NCBI GenBank assembly: GCA_030998015.1
Contig: JARWMV010000005.1
Location: forward strand, 42,010-106,009
Reading direction: 5' to 3'
DNA length: 64,000 nt
Origin: Ceratorhiza oryzae-sativae
Taxonomy: Eukaryota; Basidiomycota; Agaricomycetes; Cantharellales; Ceratobasidiaceae
Shown here: one piece after another, positions 59,595 through 64,000 of the stretch
Numbering within the stretch: the first letter of the stretch is position 1
How the letters are laid out: the number at the start of each line of letters is the position of its first letter
Translations under genes and position numbers: made by a program
Notes under the pieces: model-generated
What the model was told of the DNA's origin: nothing
Seen by the model: the letters and a program-made list of their open reading frames with translations, nothing else
Databases searched by the model: none

Positions 59595-60485
59595 CGAGTG
59601 GATATGATTGTAACTTTAACAGTCAGAACCAGTAAAAAAGATCATGAGGAATCATTTGTCTGTTTCAGTGGGAGGCTGGAGAATCCTTTCATGCTGCTTA
59701 TTCACAGCTGATGGCACGTTATCTGCTGGATAAGCTCATGGGCTGTCCAAGTAAATTCAATTGCTCACAACCCAAACAGCTTTGTTTTAGTCATTGTTGA
59801 AAATTCGCTCAGGCTTTATGATAGTATATATGGATATTAGAACACAATAATTCTGTCAATGCTTAGCTACCTAACAAGCTAGCATATATGGTGACCCACA
59901 TTGTGATTGTCATGCACACCTCCATGTGCACTCAACACTGACTCCCAGCAATTGCTGAGGGGAATCATCTGCCTCATCCTCTCTTCACCAACTTGGAAAA
60001 AGACTACCAACTCTCCAACCAATTGCTCTTTGCTGCTCACACAGTTGGTCACAGATTCGCCAAATATCGCTCCAATGACCAATAAAGACATCCAACGATG
60101 TGTTCTGCCACCCGTTTCACATGCTGCCTGCTGGCGCAACGTGGACGCATGGAGGGTAGGAGTGCAAGGAAATCAGCAGACTATTTAGGCATGTCAAAAT
60201 AATCATACACAAAGAACACAAGGGAGCAGAGCTCGAGTAAGAAAACCTCTGATGCCCTATCGACCCGCTCACCGAGTTTGGCCCGGGAAAGGCCGGACCT
60301 GTGACCCCTCTCTCACTCATTTGGCCCGCCAATTTACGGAGCTCACCACGCTGGGGCGCAGAACTTGGCCCGGCAAAAACCGGACATAACTCGAAATTGG
60401 CCTGAGTCCCCAAGAGCTGCACGGGTGAAACCTGATGGGTGGTATAAGACCGGCCTCTGATGCAAGCATCACAACATGAACAACA
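59595..60485. other. Transition to CpG-normal DNA before the GMC gene
   Basis: Frames at 59305-59580 and 59907-60188 look partly protein-like but are not recognised. CG becomes common from about 60055, marking the edge of the depleted block. Confidence 0.35.
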
Positions 60486-62911
60486 ATGAAGCCCCTCTCG
60501 GCACTGCTCTATGCCGCCCCCGTGCTGGCCGCCGGCATCGTGTACAACGACCAGATCGATGCCGCCTATGACTTTGTCATCGCCGGCGGAGGTCTCGCCG
60601 GACTTGTGTTGGCGAGCAGGCTGAGCGAAGACTCCAACACGACCGTGTTGGTGCTCGAGGCTGGCGCGTCGGGGGATGCGGTCAAGGACAGGATAGGTGA
60701 GTCGACAAGCGGGGAACTGGAGCGTCGAACGCTGAGCCGGCTCTAGACATTCCTGGCAACGCATATTACTCGTCGTTGCTTGGTACAAGCTACGATTGGC
60801 AATATGTTACAGAGCCTCAGCCAAGATTGGGGAACCGCCAAATACCTTGGCCACTAGGCAAAACGCTTGGAGGGTGTGTATCTCTCTCCATGTCTCTTTC
60901 GTCTATTGAATACTTGCAGTTCGACAGCAGTCAACGGTCTGTACCTTGTCCGCCCATCCGCTCTCGAAGTCGACGCCTGGTCCCAACTCCTCACCGGCCA
61001 ATCCTCCGCCCCAGCGTGGTCATGGGTCTCCCTCTTCGAAGCTATGAAAAAGTCTGAAAACTTTACCGAGCCGAGTGCCGGGATCAAGTCCCAAGGGCGC
61101 ATCATGTATGATATCACTTCCCACGGCCGGTCTGGCCCATTGCACTACAGCTACCCGGGCTATATTGTCCCAGTCGTGGGCAACTGGACCGCCACTCTCG
61201 ACTGGATTGGTATCCCCCCGAGCCCGGACGCGAACGGTGGGAGTGGCTGGGGTGGTTTCATCGCCACGAGTTCGATCAATCCAACGAATTGGACTCGATC
61301 ATATTCGAGAAGTGCATATATCGATCCGCTCGGTCCTCGACCCAACCTCGCGATCCTGCCCAACGCGACTGTCACGAGGATAATTTGGGCACCTCAAAAG
61401 GACTCGAACGGCAAAGCCGTGGCCAGCGGGGTAGAGTTTACCGCGACCAGGAATGGCCCCAGGAGGACCGTCAACGCCCGGCGAGAGGTCATTCTAGCAG
61501 GTGGGGCGATCGGAAGCCCGAATATTGCGATGCATAGTGGGATAGGTCCCAAGGACGTCTTGAATAGGCTGAACATACCTATCGGTATGTCAAATGATCT
61601 TCGCTCGACTCGCTGGGCCTGACTTCTAGTCTAGTTTACGAACTGCCAGGCGTGGGAGCGCACCTCCAGGATCACGTCGCAACCCAAGTGATCTTCCGAA
61701 CCACTGCCGAAACGGCCGCGTCCATTCGAAACTCGAACCAGCTCGACAACGGTACCTCGGCTCCGTTCCTTTCGTTCATCAACTCGGCCATTGCGTATGC
61801 CAATATCACTGATCTGTTCGGAGACTGGGCGTCCACGTTCCAGGAGGAGCTGCGAGCGAACTTGACGGATAGTCTCAACCGGCTCACGTTCAGCACGGAC
61901 GATCGGGTGAAGAAGGGCTACCAGGCCATATACGAGACTACAATGAACAAGCTGTTGATGAGCCAGGTCGGGCAGGTACGTTTGTATTCACCATGCTCTC
62001 ACAGTTCTGACACCTCGGCCTAAATTACTACTTCTGCCATAGGTCGAGCTCTTGCTCTCCTTGACTGGCACATCCGCCGGTTCAGACACGATCGCCATTC
62101 AAGCCGCCCTTCAGCATCCCTTTTCCCAAGGCCATCTCTACATTAATAGCACCGATCCATTCGACTCGCCCGTGATCGACCCGAACTATCTGGCTCACGA
62201 CGGAGATATCCTGATCCTGAGAGAAGGACTGAAGCTTGCGAGAAAGCTCGGACAAACACAGCCCCTGAATGCGTCGATCGTGCAAGAGGTGTCGCCGGGC
62301 AGTTCGATCCAGACTGACGACGATTGGGATGGATGGTTGCTTGGGCAGGTTCATACTGAGTATGTGTTTGCTATCAACTTGCACAAAGACATGAGAATTG
62401 ACCGTACTGGGCGCTGGATAGATATCATCCTGGATGCACGATGTCCATGTTGCCAGAGGATCACGCGGGCGTTGTCGACTCCGATCTGAGGATGTATGGG
62501 ACAAGTAAGCCATAGATTGATATACTCCATCTGATGAAATGCTCACGACCTCATCTCGCGTAGGTAACGTTCGGGTGGCCGACTCGTCTATATTCCCTAT
62601 CCAATTTGCCGCCCACGTGAGTTTTGATGAGATCCGTGTCGATTGAAAACTCATGAAATTGCTAGTTGATGGCTCCGACTTATGGAATGGCTGAACAAGC
62701 AGCTTCGATTATCCGAGCTCAGTACAATGGCGTGCCTCCTCCAGCCTCTACGGTCAGCACCAGCGCACCAGGTAGCGCAACGCAGACCGGCTCGCCCGCG
62801 AGTAACAACAACAGTAGTGGCGGAAAATCAAACAACGCCGGGAAAGTCGAGGTTGGGAAGATGGTGGGATGGATCATGGTCGGGTTGGCCGGGTGGTTGG
62901 CGGCGTGGTAA
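60486..62911 (+). CDS. GMC oxidoreductase (aryl-alcohol/choline oxidase type), secreted, possibly GPI-anchored
   Basis: FAD-dependent alcohol oxidase making H2O2 outside the cell. [17 protein letters not shown] is a signal peptide. [20 protein letters not shown] is the FAD-binding GxGxxG region, then [20 protein letters not shown] joined to [13 protein letters not shown], and [20 protein letters not shown] (GMC signature 2). The catalytic pair is in [17 protein letters not shown], reached through an intron inside the Glu codon, and [20 protein letters not shown]. After the enzyme comes a Ser/Asn/Gly-rich linker and a hydrophobic end ([15 protein letters not shown]), suggesting a GPI signal or membrane tether, unusual for this family. 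About eight exons, all joining in frame. Confidence 0.9.
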
Positions 62912-63648
62912 TGAGAGAAGCAATCGTGTGTGGCCAGGTTACGTAAGTGCTGAGGAAGTACGGACTTCGCAACTAGATGCGCGAAAGAACTTTTTACCCC
63001 GCTGATACATGGACTTTATATATGTATTGTCAACCCCCCTAATGAATCCGATACATTATTGCGTTGCATCTCTTTCCCGGGATCCGTTTGGGAGAAACGC
63101 ATACATCCGCGTTGGCGAACTGGCGCCCGCGGGCTGACGATTATTAGCCCCTTACATCAAGTCGGTCGGTCCTGGCGGAATGCAGCTGGTATTTAACCTG
63201 GGCTCGGACGGGTTCTAGTTGTCGATTTACAGCCCTGCGTAGTGTCATTCAATGAGGGTTTGGCATTGGGGATGGCACATTTTCAATGGCGTGGAGGGGA
63301 ATTATTAGGACCTTGGCCAAATGATGAGAAGGATGTTAAAGACAATAGGTCTTTAATTAGCTATACTTAGTGCATATGCAGTAGAAGAATGACGATAAGA
63401 TCAAAATGAGGTAACAGTACTTGTATATCTTTGATGTACAGAGTCCCTTATCCCTGAAACTTGTGGTCAAATATACTTGTGTGTATTTGTGTTTTAGTCT
63501 GTAATGAGACCATTTTTGCACAGTTTCTCAGTATTAGGCATGAAAAACCATCATCCTAGATTTTATTTATTACTCATTTCTGTGCAATACTGGCCTAAAT
63601 GGTGTCCTGTCTGTCAACTTTGCTTAAATAATTATGATGCAACTTGTG
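62912..63648. other. Intergenic DNA becoming CpG-poor
   Basis: No gene seen. CG disappears after about 63392. Confidence 0.4.
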
Positions 63649-64000
63649 TGTCAGAGCCACAACCTGAACTAATAGGCCTAACACATCTGAGGTGAAGGCA
63701 ACCCTATAGGCTCTGACAGCCAGAGGGTAAACTGCAACTACTAAGGTAGGTAGTGCAGTAACAAAGGGGTTGGGTGTGACAAGGTGCATCAATGGTAATA
63801 CTAAGGGTGCACTTGACTTAAAGAAGTCTGGGCAAGGAACCAAGTGGTGATGTGACCACTGGTGCAAAGGTTGCAAGAGGGTAGAACAGGTGGTCAAGTT
63901 CTGAGGCTTAAGGCTCTCAGACTCTCCCTGATATATTCACAAGAAGGGCTGTACATGTGAAATAAGAAGCTAGACAGAATTGTACAATAATAGTGGGGGT
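63649..64000 (+). repeat. LTR-like repeat, copy 2, cut by the window end
   Basis: TGTCAGAGCCACAACCTGAA start, later GTTCTGAGGCTTAAGGCTCT and CAGACTCTCCC then ATATATTCA, as in the copy at 54597. Same strand. No CG found in it. Whether it belongs to a complete retrotransposon lies beyond the window. Confidence 0.55.

Noticed and set aside
60117..60788. 223-codon minus-strand frame over the start of the GMC gene
   Set aside because: Overlaps well-supported GMC exons on the other strand and resembles no protein; a shadow of GC-rich codon use.
54597..64000. One complete LTR retrotransposon spanning the two LTR-like repeats
   Set aside because: The interior holds a host GMC gene and normal-CpG DNA and no gag-pol; separate insertions are simpler.
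1..64000. CRISPR arrays, bacterial operons, riboswitches
   Set aside because: Spliced eukaryotic genes throughout; no spaced short repeats seen.

Overview
The window reads as nuclear DNA of a filamentous basidiomycete. Genes are split by many very short introns (mostly 40-65 nt, GT-AG). The families are typical of Agaricomycetes: squalene synthase, BCS1-like AAA protein, GH32, GMC oxidoreductase, microsomal P450, NACHT/NLR relic, and pogo, hAT and Tc1 elements. The mixture recalls Rhizoctonia/Thanatephorus (Cantharellales); that genus-level guess is from memory and unverified. No tRNA, rRNA or CRISPR was seen.

Layout. 1-1320: a MEF2/RLM1-type MADS-box gene (-), cut by the window edge, with one base apparently missing. 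2.9-9.1 kb: two tandem members (A, a pseudogene; B) of an unnamed two-membrane-segment protein family, separated by a dead pogo-type transposon that was itself split by a poly(A)-tailed retroposon. 9.4-14.6 kb: housekeeping block with a sirtuin (+), dolichyldiphosphatase (-) and BCS1-like AAA ATPase (+). 15.4-16.5 kb: hAT relic. 17.2-19.8 kb: a nearly perfect inverted duplication (about 680 bp arms) of a gene for a small secreted two-repeat peptide. 20.2-24.8 kb: BAHD-like acyltransferase (-), a decayed unknown gene, and a DUF4336 gene (+). 26.0-29.8 kb: squalene synthase (-) and a Nop8-like ribosome-biogenesis gene (+), sharing a 111-bp divergent promoter. 30.3-34.5 kb: two more members (C +, D -) of the membrane family, tail to tail, followed by an apparently intact pogo-type transposase (34.9-36.5 kb). 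39.9-42.4 kb: secreted GH32 enzyme. 44.0-45.2 kb: NACHT pseudogene. 46.0-46.9 kb: small secreted protein. 50.6-52.8 kb: P450. 53.4-60.1 kb: repeat-rich, CpG-starved DNA with a Tc1-type element (202-206 bp TIRs, TA target site), an RNase H relic and LTR-like repeats. 60.5-62.9 kb: GMC oxidoreductase.

Most notable. (1) The four-copy FDYP...C-C-C membrane family, for which I recognise no domain. (2) The near-identical inverted pair of secreted tandem-repeat peptide genes. (3) A 2.85-kb stretch with about one CpG, interrupted by a younger Tc1 element that itself died through TGA stops. The housekeeping genes are intact and unremarkable; the accessory blocks between them hold most of the novelty.
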